Shown: one piece after another, positions 7,913 through 17,631 of the stretch
Numbering within the stretch: the first letter of the stretch is position 1
Layout: each line of letters starts with the position of its first letter
DNA from: Asticcacaulis sp.
Lineage (GTDB): Bacteria > Pseudomonadota > Alphaproteobacteria > Caulobacterales > Caulobacteraceae
Direction: 5' to 3'
Assembly (NCBI GenBank): GCA_024707255.1
Contig: JANQAC010000001.1
Coordinates: forward strand, 1,116,001-1,180,000
DNA: 64,000 nucleotides
Made by a program: the position numbers and the translations under genes
The notes under the pieces: generated by a model
Database searches by the model: none
Seen by the model: only the letters and a program-made list of their open reading frames with translations
What the model was told of the DNA's origin: nothing

Positions 7913-9751
7913 CTATTCCACCGTTACCGACTTGGCAAGATTGCGCGGCTGGTCGACATCCGTGCCCTTGTGGACGGCGGTGTGATAGGCCAGAAGCTGG
8001 ATCGGCACGGAATAGACCAAGGCGGCAGTGAAGGGATCGCAGTCAGGCGCCTGGATCACTTGCAGTGATTTGGCGGCATCGCCGGAAAGCGCCGGCACCT
8101 TGTCGGGCGCATTCGTGATCATGATGACCCGGCCGCCGCGCGCCGCCACTTCCTGTACATTCGAGGCGGTCTTCTCGAACAACTCGTCATCCGGCGCGAT
8201 GACCACCACCGGCGTATTCTCGTCAATCAGGGCGATCGGGCCGTGCTTCAGTTCGCCGGCGGCATAGCCCTCGGCATGGATATAGCTGATTTCCTTGAGC
8301 TTAAGCGCACCTTCCAGAGCCAGCGGATAGGTTTCGCCGCGGCCAAGATAGATAACGTCACGCGCCTTCGACAGGTCATTTGTGATGCGGACAATGTCGC
8401 CATCCATGCCGAGCGCCTCGGCGATCAGGCCGGGCGCGGCCAGCAGGGTCTGGACCAGGCGGGCTTCCTCGGCGGCATCGATACGGCCACGCTGGGCCGC
8501 GGCGGCCACGGCCAGCGACAGCAGGGCCGACAACTGGGCGGTGAAAGCCTTGGTCGAAGCGACGCCGATTTCCGGACCGGCATGGGTCGGCCACAGCAGG
8601 TCGGCCTCACGCGCCATGGTCGAGGTATGCACATTCACCACGGCGGCCGTTTTCAGCCCCTGCTCCTTGCACCAGCGCAGGGCGGCCAGGGTATCGGCGG
8701 TTTCGCCCGATTGCGAGACGGCGACCGCCAGAACGCCGGGCATCATGGCCGGGCTGCGATAGCGGAATTCTGACGCCACCTCGACATCGACCGGCAAGCC
8801 GGCCAGTTTTTCAAAGGCATAGCGCGCGATCGAGCCGGCATAGTAGGCGGTGCCGCAGGCGATGATCTGCAGACGCGAAACGGTGGAAAAATCGATTCCC
8901 GCCTTGATGTCGGCGCGCACACGGCCGGTTACCGGATCGAGATAGGCGGCCAGGGTGCGTTGCGTGCTCTCCGGCTGCTCATGCACTTCCTTTTCCATGA
9001 AGTGGCGATAGCTGCCCTTTTCGACCAGGGCGGCCGAGGCGGAGACAGTGACGGCCGGGCGATTGACCAGATTGCCCGCGGCATCGCGCACCTCGGCACT
9101 GTTCTGGCCAAGGATGACCCAGTCGCCTTCTTCCAGATAGCTGACGCGGTTGGTGAACGGACCAACGGCAAGCGCGTCTGAACCGAGATACATCTCATCG
9201 CCGCCCCAGCCGACCACCAGCGGTGACCCCCGACGCGCACCCAAGAGGGTGCGGTCTTCGCCATCGATCAGGATAGCCAGGGCATAGGCGCCATGCAGGC
9301 GATCGAGCGTGGCCTTGAAAGCATCGCGCAGGGCTGCGCCGGTGGCCAGTTCGGCATTTAGCAGATGGGCGATGACCTCGGTATCGGTGTCGGAGTAGAA
9401 CGCCTCGCCCTGCGCCATCAGGCCGGCCTTTAACTCGGCGAAGTTCTCGATGATGCCATTGTGGACCACCGTCACCTTGCCAAAACGGTGCGGGTGGGCG
9501 TTCCGCACCGAGGGCGCGCCATGGGTGGCCCAGCGCGTATGGCCGATGCCGACCTCGCCCGCGATGGGCTCCTCTTCGATAACGGTTTCCAGATTGCGGA
9601 TCTTACCCTCGGCGCGACGGCGCTGGGTGCCGGTTTCGGTCTGCACAGCTATGCCAGCGGAATCGTAGCCGCGATATTCGAGCCTGCGCAGGGATTCCAG
9701 CAGACGCGGCGCGACGGGTTCATTGCCGATAATACCGATAATTCCGCACAT
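7913..9751 (-). CDS. glmS: Glutamine-fructose-6-phosphate aminotransferase (isomerizing)
   Basis: 612 residues, the usual length. It converts fructose-6-phosphate and glutamine to glucosamine-6-phosphate, the first committed step to UDP-GlcNAc for peptidoglycan and lipopolysaccharide. The N-terminal MCGIIGIIG supplies the Cys nucleophile of the glutaminase domain; GHTRWATHGAPS and the NGIIENF motif follow. Two SIS sugar-phosphate domains occupy the C-terminal 370 residues, with SQSGETADT and the C-terminal QPRNLAKSVTVE. It diverges from glmM across a 278-bp AT-rich region. I see no glmS ribozyme in its leader. Confidence 0.97.
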   Translation of the reverse strand: MCGIIGIIGNEPVAPRLLESLRRLEYRGYDSAGIAVQTETGTQRRRAEGKIRNLETVIEEEPIAGEVGIGHTRWATHGAPSVRNAHPHRFGKVTVVHNGIIENFAELKAGLMAQGEAFYSDTDTEVIAHLLNAELATGAALRDAFKATLDRLHGAYALAILIDGEDRTLLGARRGSPLVVGWGGDEMYLGSDALAVGPFTNRVSYLEEGDWVILGQNSAEVRDAAGNLVNRPAVTVSASAALVEKGSYRHFMEKEVHEQPESTQRTLAAYLDPVTGRVRADIKAGIDFSTVSRLQIIACGTAYYAGSIARYAFEKLAGLPVDVEVASEFRYRSPAMMPGVLAVAVSQSGETADTLAALRWCKEQGLKTAAVVNVHTSTMAREADLLWPTHAGPEIGVASTKAFTAQLSALLSLAVAAAAQRGRIDAAEEARLVQTLLAAPGLIAEALGMDGDIVRITNDLSKARDVIYLGRGETYPLALEGALKLKEISYIHAEGYAAGELKHGPIALIDENTPVVVIAPDDELFEKTASNVQEVAARGGRVIMITNAPDKVPALSGDAAKSLQVIQAPDCDPFTAALVYSVPIQLLAYHTAVHKGTDVDQPRNLAKSVTVE

Positions 9752-10029
9752 ATGCCGGGCTCCTTTTCGCCAATAGCGCTAAAATGCGACTTTCAAATAG
9801 CATATGAAAAATAAATTTGCTATAAATTCGTATTGCGAAAAATTGCTGCCCCGGTATCGAATTTCGCCAAAAATCAGCCACCAATTCAACAAATTTAGCA
9901 TTTGCTCTCCAGAAGACGCGAAATTTACAATTCGTGACGAGAGGTGGCGCCCATTTACGCAATAAATTAATTGCAAATCAGGCACGGCCGGCTTATCAAG
10001 CCATAAATCAGGCGTAAGGAGCCGGTCAG
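9752..10029. promoter_or_regulatory. AT-rich divergent glmS/glmM promoter region with short inverted repeats
   Basis: This 278-bp region is clearly richer in A and T than its surroundings. It holds imperfect palindromes such as GCAATAAATTAATTGC at 9959-9974 and CGAAATTTACAATTCG at 9919-9934, and several AATTGC/AATTCG half-site look-alikes. It must carry the promoters of both glmS and glmM. The palindromes are candidate operators, possibly for the HTH domain on the GlmM fusion (inference). A TAAGGAG ribosome site lies at 10015-10021, 8 nt before the glmM start. Confidence 0.5.
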
Positions 10030-11661
10030 ATGGGCGACAATAAGTGGGAAAAATTGCAAGGTGCGGTCAGCGCCTCCGGCATTTCGATCAAGGATGTGGC
10101 CGAGGCTGCCTCCATCGCCCAGAGCAGTATTTTCCGCGCCCTGAACGGTTCCACCAAGGCGCCGCGCCCCGAGACCGTCGATAAGCTCGAAGCCGCCTTT
10201 GTCTCGCTCCTGACCCAGAAAATGGCCGACTACCGCCAAGCCCTATCCGTTTACGGCTATAACCCCATCCGCAACCGCAATGAAGAAATGGCCACCCATA
10301 TGCCCGCCATGACCCAGACCCGCAAATATTTCGGCACCGACGGCATCCGCGGCCAAGCCAATACCTTCCCGATGACGGCCGAAGTTGCCTATCGCGTCGG
10401 CATGGCCGCCGGCAAGATGTTCATGTCGGAAACCGACCGCCGTCACCTGGTCGTCATCGGCAAGGATACGCGCCTGTCCGGCTATATGATCGAGCCGGCC
10501 CTGGTGGCCGGATTCACCTCGGTCGGCATGGATGTGCGCCTGTTTGGCCCCTTGCCCACCCCCGGCGTGGCCATGATGACCCGCTCAATGCGCGCCGATC
10601 TCGGCGTCATGATCTCGGCCTCGCACAATGCCTTCGCCGATAACGGCATCAAGCTGTTCGGCCCGGATGGCTACAAGCTGTCCGATGAAGTCGAACTGGC
10701 GATCGAAGCGCGCATGGACGGCAATATCCTTCTGGGCGTCGCTGAGCCACAAAAGCTTGGCCGTGTCGCCCGCGTCGATGACGCCCAGTGGCGTTATGTC
10801 GAAATCGCCAAGGCCACCTTCCCGCGCCACCTGACCCTGAACGGCCTGCGCATCGTGCTCGATTGCGCCAATGGCGCCGCTTACAAGGTGGCCCCGCTGG
10901 CGCTCTATGAACTGGGCGCGGAAGTCTTCCCGCTGGGCGTCACACCCGATGGCCTCAACATCAATGAGAAGTGCGGCTCCACACAGCCAGCCGCGATGGC
11001 GCAGAAGGTCAAGGAACTGCGTGCCGATATCGGCATCGCCCTCGATGGTGATGCCGACCGCGTGGTGATCTGCGATGAGCACGGCCAGATCGTCGATGGC
11101 GACCAGATCATGGCCATCGTCGCCGGCGCCCTGGCGCGCAAGGGCCTGCTCAAGGGTAATGGCCTGGTGGCCACAGTCATGTCGAACCTCGGTCTGGAAC
11201 GTCACATGCAAAAGCTCGGCCTGTCGCTAGAACGCACCAAGGTCGGCGACCGCTATGTGATGGAGCGGATGCGCGAAGGCGGTTTCAATATCGGCGGCGA
11301 GCAGTCCGGCCACGTCATCCTGAGCGACTATGCCACCACCGGTGATGGTCTGATCGCCGCCCTGCAGGTGCTGGCAGAGCGCGTCGAATCCGGCAAGCCG
11401 ATGAGCGAATTGGGCCGCCAGTTCGATACCGTGCCGCAACTTCTGAAAAACGTGAAATACACCGGCGCCAATCCGATGGAACGCGACGCGGTCAAGCAGG
11501 CCATCCGCGACGGCGAGGAAAAGCTGAAAGGTACGGGCCGCGTTCTGGTGCGCCCCTCCGGCACCGAACCGCTGATCCGCGTAATGGCAGAAGGGGATGA
11601 TGCGGATCAGGTCAGGGCCGTGGTCAATTCGATAACCGAAGCGATGGCAGCCGGTGCGTAA
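10030..11661 (+). CDS. glmM: Phosphoglucosamine mutase with N-terminal helix-turn-helix extension
   Basis: 543 residues, about 95 longer than ordinary GlmM. Residues 94-543 are a complete enzyme that converts GlcN-6-P to GlcN-1-[12 protein letters not shown] at the start, ISASHN with the phosphorylated serine at S198, the metal loop DGDADR, and [11 protein letters not shown] at the end. Residues 1-85 resemble a Cro/LacI-type HTH ([20 protein letters not shown], then [20 protein letters not shown]). The long start is supported by TAAGGAG 8 nt before ATG 10030. The internal ATGs at 10288 and 10309 have only weak ribosome sites. Other genes here contain single-base indels, so two separate genes joined by a sequence error remain possible: a TGA in another frame lies at 10281-10283. 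Confidence 0.93.
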   Translation: MGDNKWEKLQGAVSASGISIKDVAEAASIAQSSIFRALNGSTKAPRPETVDKLEAAFVSLLTQKMADYRQALSVYGYNPIRNRNEEMATHMPAMTQTRKYFGTDGIRGQANTFPMTAEVAYRVGMAAGKMFMSETDRRHLVVIGKDTRLSGYMIEPALVAGFTSVGMDVRLFGPLPTPGVAMMTRSMRADLGVMISASHNAFADNGIKLFGPDGYKLSDEVELAIEARMDGNILLGVAEPQKLGRVARVDDAQWRYVEIAKATFPRHLTLNGLRIVLDCANGAAYKVAPLALYELGAEVFPLGVTPDGLNINEKCGSTQPAAMAQKVKELRADIGIALDGDADRVVICDEHGQIVDGDQIMAIVAGALARKGLLKGNGLVATVMSNLGLERHMQKLGLSLERTKVGDRYVMERMREGGFNIGGEQSGHVILSDYATTGDGLIAALQVLAERVESGKPMSELGRQFDTVPQLLKNVKYTGANPMERDAVKQAIRDGEEKLKGTGRVLVRPSGTEPLIRVMAEGDDADQVRAVVNSITEAMAAGA

Positions 11662-11779
11662 TGCTTCCTGCGCTTATAACTTTACAAATGCTGCTTAAGG
11701 CAAGCTGAGGAATTAGTTGTAAAAATCACAAAATCCGGCGATTTACCTGAGAATTTTATAACGGCAAAAGGGGGAGCGA

Positions 11780-12001
11780 ATGGTTTTTGGTATAATTATT
11801 TCCTCCCTTTTTTCAGCATTTTGTATTTTTAGAATTGTTTCTGCAATTAAAGCGGGAAAAGTGCGATTAAATTTCAGTTCATACGATAGACGCACGGAGC
11901 CTATACTGTACTGGTATGCCGTGTCTGTGTATTTTATTATATCTATAGCTTTCACTGCTGGGTGCGCCGTTCTATTGCTTGGTTTTTTTCACATTATATA
12001 G
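11780..12001 (+). CDS. Small two-helix membrane protein, unknown function
   Basis: 73 residues with an N-terminal hydrophobic helix (VFGIIISSLFSAFCIFRIV) and a C-terminal one (YFIISIAFTAGCAVLLLGFF). A short polar loop, RLNFSSYDRRTEPI, lies between them. The AAGGGGGAG ribosome site just before the ATG supports translation. Base composition is AT-rich compared with the flanks, suggesting recent acquisition or relaxed selection. I do not recognise the family. Confidence 0.55.
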   Translation: MVFGIIISSLFSAFCIFRIVSAIKAGKVRLNFSSYDRRTEPILYWYAVSVYFIISIAFTAGCAVLLLGFFHII

Positions 12002-12150
12002 ATAAAAGCAGTGCTGACGTTGGAAATGCCGGGCGCGATCTGAATTGCCTTTTCGTAAAATTGGACCGAAGAACATGCTGGGATTTCTGAATAAATTAGC
12101 GGCGTTTACATAATCGTCTGCGAAGCATGTCATCTCGTCGTTGGTGACAT

Positions 12151-13386
12151 TTAGAGATAGCTCAGCCACCACTGGCGATGCGTCAGCCGATAGCGGGCAT
12201 AGGCGCGCGAAACCGGATAGAGCAGGCAGAGAATCACCAGCCAGACAAGATAGACCTGCCACAGGCTGAGGCCCCAGCCGTCCTGCGCCAGTTGCCCCGG
12301 ATTTCCGAGGAAGTTGCTGAAATGGCTCGCGGGAATCCCCTGTACCAGGCCGAGCAGCAGCGCGCCGCCATGCACAAGATAGATATGCAGCAGATAGGTG
12401 AGGAAGGGCGTCCGGCCAAAAGCCAGCAGCGGTAACTGCAACACCCTCGGCAGGTGCGTCAGGGTCAGGGCCAGGCACATGGCGAGGCCAAGGGTCAGCA
12501 AGGTATAGTCGAGCGACGGCGGATATTTCGACACGTTGAGGATATCCAGCACCATCAGGCCGGGATTGCTTTGCCACTCCCACGGATTCTGGTCGCCATA
12601 GAGATTGGGCAGGCGTAAGGCTAGGAACAGGCCGAGAAAGCCGGCGGCCAGAAGCGTGATAGCCCGCCGCCGCGACAAGTCTCCCAGTTGGAATATAAAG
12701 CCCAGACCATAGCCCAGGCACATGATACCGAGCCACGGGATCACCGGATAGACGATCATGCCGGGCAGGCGCCCCAGCCCGCCCGGCTCCATCGCCAGCC
12801 GCCAGATGACCTGGTCCGTGCCCTGCAAGGATTCCGCCTTTATCCCGCCCAGCAGGCCATGCCCGGCGATCAGGGCGATGCCGATGATCAGCACCGAGCG
12901 GCCCGGCAACCAGTGCAGTACCGCCATCAGGATCATGCCAATGCCGATAGCGAAGATGACCTGCAGGAAAAAGAACGGATAGCCGAAATTGAAACCGAAA
13001 CTGATCAGCGTGACTTCCAGCGCGATCAGCCACAGGCCGCGCGCCAGCAGGTGCCCAGTGAGCCGCCATTCGGTTTTGCCACGCGCCTGTTGCAGGAAGA
13101 TCGACACGCCCGACAGAAACACAAAGGTCGGGGCGCAGAGATGCGTGATCCAGCGTGTGAAAAAAAGGATCGGTGTCGTCTTTTCGAGATCGAGCGGATC
13201 GAAGACCAGGGCGTCCCTGTGGAAATAGTCACGCGTGTGATCCAGAACCATCAGGATCAGCACCAGCCCGCGCAGCAGGTCGATAATCTCCAGCCGACGC
13301 GGCGTGTCCGTCTGGATCGGCGGCGGATCGGACTCGGCCTCTACCCCAGCTTCTGGCATCAGCATTCCCCCAATTATGGATAACAC
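12151..13386 (-). CDS. DUF1624 / heparan-alpha-glucosaminide N-acetyltransferase-like membrane protein
   Basis: 411 residues. After a short proline-rich cytoplasmic head comes RRLEIIDLLRGLVLILMVLDH, the signature of the DUF1624 group related to the HGSNAT catalytic domain. About ten further hydrophobic segments follow, including THLCAPTFVFLSGVS and FGRTPFLTYLLHIYLVHGG. Members are thought to move acyl groups across the membrane onto sugars; the donor and acceptor here are unknown. It stands alone on the minus strand. Confidence 0.82.
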   Translation of the reverse strand: MLSIIGGMLMPEAGVEAESDPPPIQTDTPRRLEIIDLLRGLVLILMVLDHTRDYFHRDALVFDPLDLEKTTPILFFTRWITHLCAPTFVFLSGVSIFLQQARGKTEWRLTGHLLARGLWLIALEVTLISFGFNFGYPFFFLQVIFAIGIGMILMAVLHWLPGRSVLIIGIALIAGHGLLGGIKAESLQGTDQVIWRLAMEPGGLGRLPGMIVYPVIPWLGIMCLGYGLGFIFQLGDLSRRRAITLLAAGFLGLFLALRLPNLYGDQNPWEWQSNPGLMVLDILNVSKYPPSLDYTLLTLGLAMCLALTLTHLPRVLQLPLLAFGRTPFLTYLLHIYLVHGGALLLGLVQGIPASHFSNFLGNPGQLAQDGWGLSLWQVYLVWLVILCLLYPVSRAYARYRLTHRQWWLSYL

Positions 13387-13483
13387 TGTATCGCAAAGAC
13401 CGGACTTGGCAAGCGGCTGCGGGCCTTGCTTGTGACATGCGCGCTCAGGTGGTATGGATTAACCAAAAAGAGGACGCGGCCCG

Positions 13484-15400
13484 ATGAATACGCAAACGCT
13501 TACAGGACTTCTAGCCATGCTTTTCGTGGCCGGGACGGCATCGGCCCAATCGCCGCCCCCCGCAAATCCCGACAGCACAACGGTTATCGTCCAGGGTGAA
13601 AAACCGGGCCACCCGCATCCCTGGCTCAAGGCGGAGAGCCCCCATTTCACGGTCTACAGCGATACCAGTCGCGGCCACGTCCGCGAACTGCTCGAAAATC
13701 TGGAGCGTTTTCGCTATGTGCTGAATAGCTTATCACATATCGACGAAGAACCGGCGGGCGCACCGAAATTTACCCTCTACTATCTCGCCGATGCCGAAGA
13801 CCTCGCCATCGTCAATCCGGAGAGGCCCAATCGAGCGGCCGGTCTTTATGAAGCCTGCGAAGAAGGCGTCCAGGGCTTCGCGGTATATCAGCCGGGGCCG
13901 GCCTATGCGGAGCACAATGCCGCAGAACAGCCCGAAAATGAAGGCCAGACCCTGATCTTCCAGGCCTATGCCCGCTATTTTTTCCGCAGCCATTTCCCGC
14001 AACGCGCCCCGCTCTGGTATATTGAAGGCTATGCGCGTTACGTCTCGACCATGCGGTTCGAGGACAAGACGGCAATCCTGGGCCTGCCGCCCTACTCGAC
14101 GGATGCCTATCTGCGCGGACTTGACACGCGCTATCCCAGCCGCCTCGATTACAAGGATGTGCTGAACGATAATGACTGGTTCAGCAACCGGCGCGGCGAA
14201 ACCGGCGCCCTGCAAAATGACGTGGCCGCCAAACGCAACCGGCAGCGTGTCACGGATCAGGGGCCGGCCGAGCTGGCGCGTTCGGAAAATGTGCGCCTGG
14301 CCGCTGAATTTACCTCCCGCTCGTGGCTCCTGACCCACTGGATTCTGTCATCGCCGGAGCGGGCGCAAAAGCTGGCGGCGTATGATGCCGCGGTTCAGGC
14401 CGGGGAGAGCCGCGTCGATGCGTTCAGTCGTCTGTTTGGCAGCAGCGCCATCAGCCTGGATGTGGTGTTGCGCAAATACCTGCTGAAAGAACTGAAACCA
14501 GGCCGGATGGCCGTGCCTGGCCTGCCCTTGCCGGATGTGACTTTTGACGACCTGCCGATATCAGCGGATAATCTGATGCTGGAAGATGCCGCCCTGCAGG
14601 GGTGCCCGTCCGCGGCTTATGGCCGCCGTCTGCTGGGCGATATCCGCAATGAGGCGACGGGGCATCCGGATAATCCTGTCGCCCAAATGGTGCTCAGCCG
14701 CGCCGAAATTCTTTATGGCGATCCAGGCGCAGCCCTGCCCTGGCTGCAAAAAACGGCGCTGGCTAACCCTTCCGATTTTGAGGCCGGCTATCTTCTGGGA
14801 CGCGCCGAACTGAAACTGGCGGAAACATCGGACAATCCCGATGCCTATGTGGCCGCCGAATCCGCCCTGACCCGCGCATCCGGACTGCAACCGAACGCCG
14901 CCATAAATGCCTTCTGGTACTACCGCGTCCGTGTATCCGGCAATGATCATATTGAGGCGGATGCCGCTGGCGCCGCCGTGCTGGCCTGGCGGCTGGCGCC
15001 TGAGGTTGATGCCTATGTCTTCCAAGCCGCGCTTGTTCACGGGCAGGCCGGTGACACGGCAACAGCCCAGCGGCTTTTCAATCAGCTCGCCACTGATCCC
15101 CGTCCCGGTCCTTGGGCGAAGCCGGCCAAGGCGTGGCTGGCGCGTCTGAAAGCCGGCGCGGGCAAGGCTGATTTCCTGGCGGCCATCGTCTCGCCGGCGA
15201 CGCCCGATGGGGGCTGGCAGGGGCAGGTGGACTGGACCCTGAATACCACGGCCGTGCTCGGCGATGTGATCCGCCAGCAGGATGAGGATGACAAGCTGCG
15301 GATGCAGGCCAGGGCGTTCTGGTCGCCGCCGGCTGACAATAGCACGCCACAGGGCGGACAAACCCTGCCGAATGCCGCGCAAGAAAAAATCGGAGAGTAG
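13484..15400 (+). CDS. Secreted peptidase-MA-like protein lacking zinc ligands, with TPR-like C-terminus
   Basis: 638 residues with a signal peptide (LTGLLAMLFVAGTASAQ). Residues 45-190 match the layout of gluzincin-like MA-family proteins found in Caulobacterales (LKAESPHFTVYSD, LWYIEGYARY). At the position where HExxH is expected the sequence reads Q160-AYA-R164, and the usual EGxAE element reads EGYAR, so the zinc site appears lost. Residues 370-610 look like tetratricopeptide helices (AALPWLQKTALANPSDFEAG, AAVLAWRLAPEVDAY). It is probably periplasmic, serving as a scaffold or binding protein rather than an enzyme. Its stop codon lies in the loop of a terminator shared with the transaldolase gene. 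Confidence 0.75.
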   Translation: MNTQTLTGLLAMLFVAGTASAQSPPPANPDSTTVIVQGEKPGHPHPWLKAESPHFTVYSDTSRGHVRELLENLERFRYVLNSLSHIDEEPAGAPKFTLYYLADAEDLAIVNPERPNRAAGLYEACEEGVQGFAVYQPGPAYAEHNAAEQPENEGQTLIFQAYARYFFRSHFPQRAPLWYIEGYARYVSTMRFEDKTAILGLPPYSTDAYLRGLDTRYPSRLDYKDVLNDNDWFSNRRGETGALQNDVAAKRNRQRVTDQGPAELARSENVRLAAEFTSRSWLLTHWILSSPERAQKLAAYDAAVQAGESRVDAFSRLFGSSAISLDVVLRKYLLKELKPGRMAVPGLPLPDVTFDDLPISADNLMLEDAALQGCPSAAYGRRLLGDIRNEATGHPDNPVAQMVLSRAEILYGDPGAALPWLQKTALANPSDFEAGYLLGRAELKLAETSDNPDAYVAAESALTRASGLQPNAAINAFWYYRVRVSGNDHIEADAAGAAVLAWRLAPEVDAYVFQAALVHGQAGDTATAQRLFNQLATDPRPGPWAKPAKAWLARLKAGAGKADFLAAIVSPATPDGGWQGQVDWTLNTTAVLGDVIRQQDEDDKLRMQARAFWSPPADNSTPQGGQTLPNAAQEKIGE

Positions 15401-15415
15401 GACGCTCTCCGATTT
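15384..15415 (-). terminator. Rho-independent terminator of the transaldolase gene
   Basis: AAATCGGAGAG and CTCTCCGATTT form a perfect 11-bp stem with a 7-nt loop. On the minus strand a T-run (plus-strand A's at 15384-15389) follows. It lies 22 bp beyond the transaldolase stop. The loop contains the TAG stop codon (15398-15400) of the convergent gene. Confidence 0.85.
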
Positions 15416-15436
15416 GATGCCTTGTAGCTCTGAGCC

Positions 15437-16090
15437 TTACAGGATCGACTGGCCGGTGCTCTTCCAGTCGGACAGGAAGGTTTCCAGGCCCTTGTCGGTC
15501 AGCGGATGCTTGAACATGTCGCGGAAGGTCTGCGGCGGCAGGGTGGCGCAGTCGGCGCCGGCGATGGCGGCCTGGGCGACGTGGACATTATTGCGCAGGG
15601 AGGCGGCCAGGATTTCGGTGTCGAAATCGTAGTTGTCATAGACGGCGCGGATATCATGGATCAGTTGCATCCCGTCGGCGCCCTGGTCATCGAGACGGCC
15701 GACGAACGGCGAGATGTAGGTGGCGCCGGCCTTGGCGGCCAGCAGGGCCTGAGTGGCCGAGAAACACAGGGTGACATTGGTCATCAACCCTTGCGCCGAA
15801 AATTCCTTTGTGGCCTTCAGGCCATCGATGGTCAGCGGCACCTTGATGACCACATTGGTGGCGATCTTGGCGAGCTTTTCGCCTTCCAGGATCATGGTCT
15901 TGGCGTCAGTGGCGGCGACCTCGGCGGAGATCGGGCCCTCGCACATGTCGCAGATTTCCTTGATGACTTCGAGGATATTGCGGCCGGACTTGGCGATCAG
16001 GGTCGGGTTCGTGGTGACGCCGTCGATCAGGCCGGTTTCCAGCAGTTCGGCAAGAACCTTGGTGTCGGCGGTATCGGCAAAAAGCAGCAT
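15437..16090 (-). CDS. Transaldolase / fructose-6-phosphate aldolase family
   Basis: 217 residues, the short transaldolase type. Landmarks are [36 protein letters not shown] with the Schiff-base lysine near residue 83, and [14 protein letters not shown]. Members either transfer a dihydroxyacetone unit in the pentose phosphate pathway or cleave fructose-6-phosphate; at this length the two are hard to separate. It is cytosolic and apparently monocistronic, ending in a strong terminator. Confidence 0.92.
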   Translation of the reverse strand: MLLFADTADTKVLAELLETGLIDGVTTNPTLIAKSGRNILEVIKEICDMCEGPISAEVAATDAKTMILEGEKLAKIATNVVIKVPLTIDGLKATKEFSAQGLMTNVTLCFSATQALLAAKAGATYISPFVGRLDDQGADGMQLIHDIRAVYDNYDFDTEILAASLRNNVHVAQAAIAGADCATLPPQTFRDMFKHPLTDKGLETFLSDWKSTGQSIL

Positions 16091-16214
16091 GAAGGGCTTC
16101 CTTGAAATGGGGGACTCGAATAGCCAGTTTCAGGAATGGCTTCCAACCGGCGCGATAATTCTGTATGGGGAGGCTTAATCCCTATTCCCTCCGAAAAAGC
16201 AAGTTTTATCTGTA

Positions 16215-17627
16215 ATGAGTGATGCCGTTTTGAAATCGGATGCCCAGCCGAAAGTCGGTTTTGTCTCGCTCGGCTGCCCCAAGGCCCTGGTCGATTCCGA
16301 ACGCATCCTGACGCGCCTGAAGGGCGAGGGCTACGACACCTCGGCCTCATACGCCGGCGCCGACGTCATTGTCGTCAATACCTGCGGCTTCCTCGACTCC
16401 GCCAAGGAAGAAAGCCTGAACGCTATCGGCGAGGCGCTCGCTGAAAACGGCAAGGTCATCGTGACCGGCTGCATGGGCGGTGAGGAAGACCTGATCCGCT
16501 CCCGCTTCCCCAATGTCGCCGCGGTCACCGGCGCGCACCAGTATGACGCGGTGATGGATGCCGTTCACACCATCGTGCCACCGAAACCCGATCCCTTCCG
16601 CCCTCTCGTCCCGGAAGGGCCCGGCGTGCGTCTGACGCCGAAGCACTATTCGTACCTGAAAATCTCCGAAGGCTGCGATCACCGCTGTTCCTTCTGCATC
16701 ATCCCGTCTTTGCGCGGCGATCTCGCGTCGCGTCCGGTAGCCGATGTCCTGCGCGAAGCCGAGACCCTGGCCTGGGCGGGCGTCAAGGAACTGCTGGTCG
16801 TCAGCCAGGACACCTCAGCCTACGGGCTCGATATCCGTTATGCCCAAAGCGAATGGCGCGGCCAGAACTGGGATGCCAGCTTTGAAGACCTGTCGCGCGG
16901 TCTGGGCGAACTCGGCATCTGGGTACGGATGCACTATGTCTACCCCTATCCGCACGTCAATTCGGTCATTCCGCTGATGGCCGAGGGCAAGATCCTGCCC
17001 TATCTCGATATTCCGTTCCAGCACGCCTCGCCGAAGATCCTCAAGGCGATGAAGCGCCCAGGCAATCAGGAAAAGACGCTCGACCGCATCCTCTCCTGGC
17101 GCGAAATCTGCCCCGACCTGACCCTGCGTTCAACCTTCGTTGTCGGCTTCCCCGGTGAGACCGAGGCCGATTTCAACTTCCTGCTCGACTGGCTGGAAGC
17201 GGCGCAGATCGATCGCGTCGGCGCCTTTGCCTATGAGAATGTCGAGGGCGCGGCCGCCAAGCTGCTGCCCGACCATGTGCCCGAAGAGGTCAAGCAGGAT
17301 CGCCTGGCGCGCTTCATGGCCGTGGCTTCGCGCATTTCGGCGCAGAAGCTGGCCAACAAGGTCGGCACCATCCAGGAAGCCCTGGTCGACGACATCCGCA
17401 ATGACGGCACCGCCATCGCCCGCACCCGTGGCGACGCGCCGGAAATCGACGGCCATATCTTCCTCAAGGGTTTCAATAGCCTGAAGGCCGGCGATCTGGT
17501 CAAGGCGAAGGTCACCAAGGCCGACGCCTATGACTTGTGGGGCGAGCCCGAAGGGCTGATCAAGCTCAACCGCGTACCCGGCGCCCGCCCGGCCGTTCGC
17601 CGCCATACGCTTATTTCACGCATCTAA
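16215..17627 (+). CDS. rimO: Ribosomal protein S12 methylthiotransferase
   Basis: 470 residues. RimO adds a methylthio group to an aspartate of ribosomal protein S12, using two iron-sulphur clusters and SAM. The N-terminal domain has its cluster cysteines at C21 ([11 protein letters not shown]), C57 (NTCGF) and C86 (TGCMGG). The radical-SAM CxxxCxxC is C153, C157, C160 (CDHRCSFC). A TRAM domain closes the protein. VDSERIL after the first cysteine fits RimO rather than MiaB. It converges with the next gene with only 4 bp between the stops. Confidence 0.95.
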   Translation: MSDAVLKSDAQPKVGFVSLGCPKALVDSERILTRLKGEGYDTSASYAGADVIVVNTCGFLDSAKEESLNAIGEALAENGKVIVTGCMGGEEDLIRSRFPNVAAVTGAHQYDAVMDAVHTIVPPKPDPFRPLVPEGPGVRLTPKHYSYLKISEGCDHRCSFCIIPSLRGDLASRPVADVLREAETLAWAGVKELLVVSQDTSAYGLDIRYAQSEWRGQNWDASFEDLSRGLGELGIWVRMHYVYPYPHVNSVIPLMAEGKILPYLDIPFQHASPKILKAMKRPGNQEKTLDRILSWREICPDLTLRSTFVVGFPGETEADFNFLLDWLEAAQIDRVGAFAYENVEGAAAKLLPDHVPEEVKQDRLARFMAVASRISAQKLANKVGTIQEALVDDIRNDGTAIARTRGDAPEIDGHIFLKGFNSLKAGDLVKAKVTKADAYDLWGEPEGLIKLNRVPGARPAVRRHTLISRI

Positions 17628-17631
17628 TTGA

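Noticed and set aside
9752..9990. Possible glmS ribozyme in the glmS leader
   Set aside because: The region is AT-rich and lacks the conserved ribozyme core and pairing; such ribozymes are typical of Firmicutes.
11972..13069. Second minus-strand frame within the DUF1624 gene
   Set aside because: Shadow in another frame of the membrane protein; the hydrophobic pattern belongs to the 12151-13386 frame.
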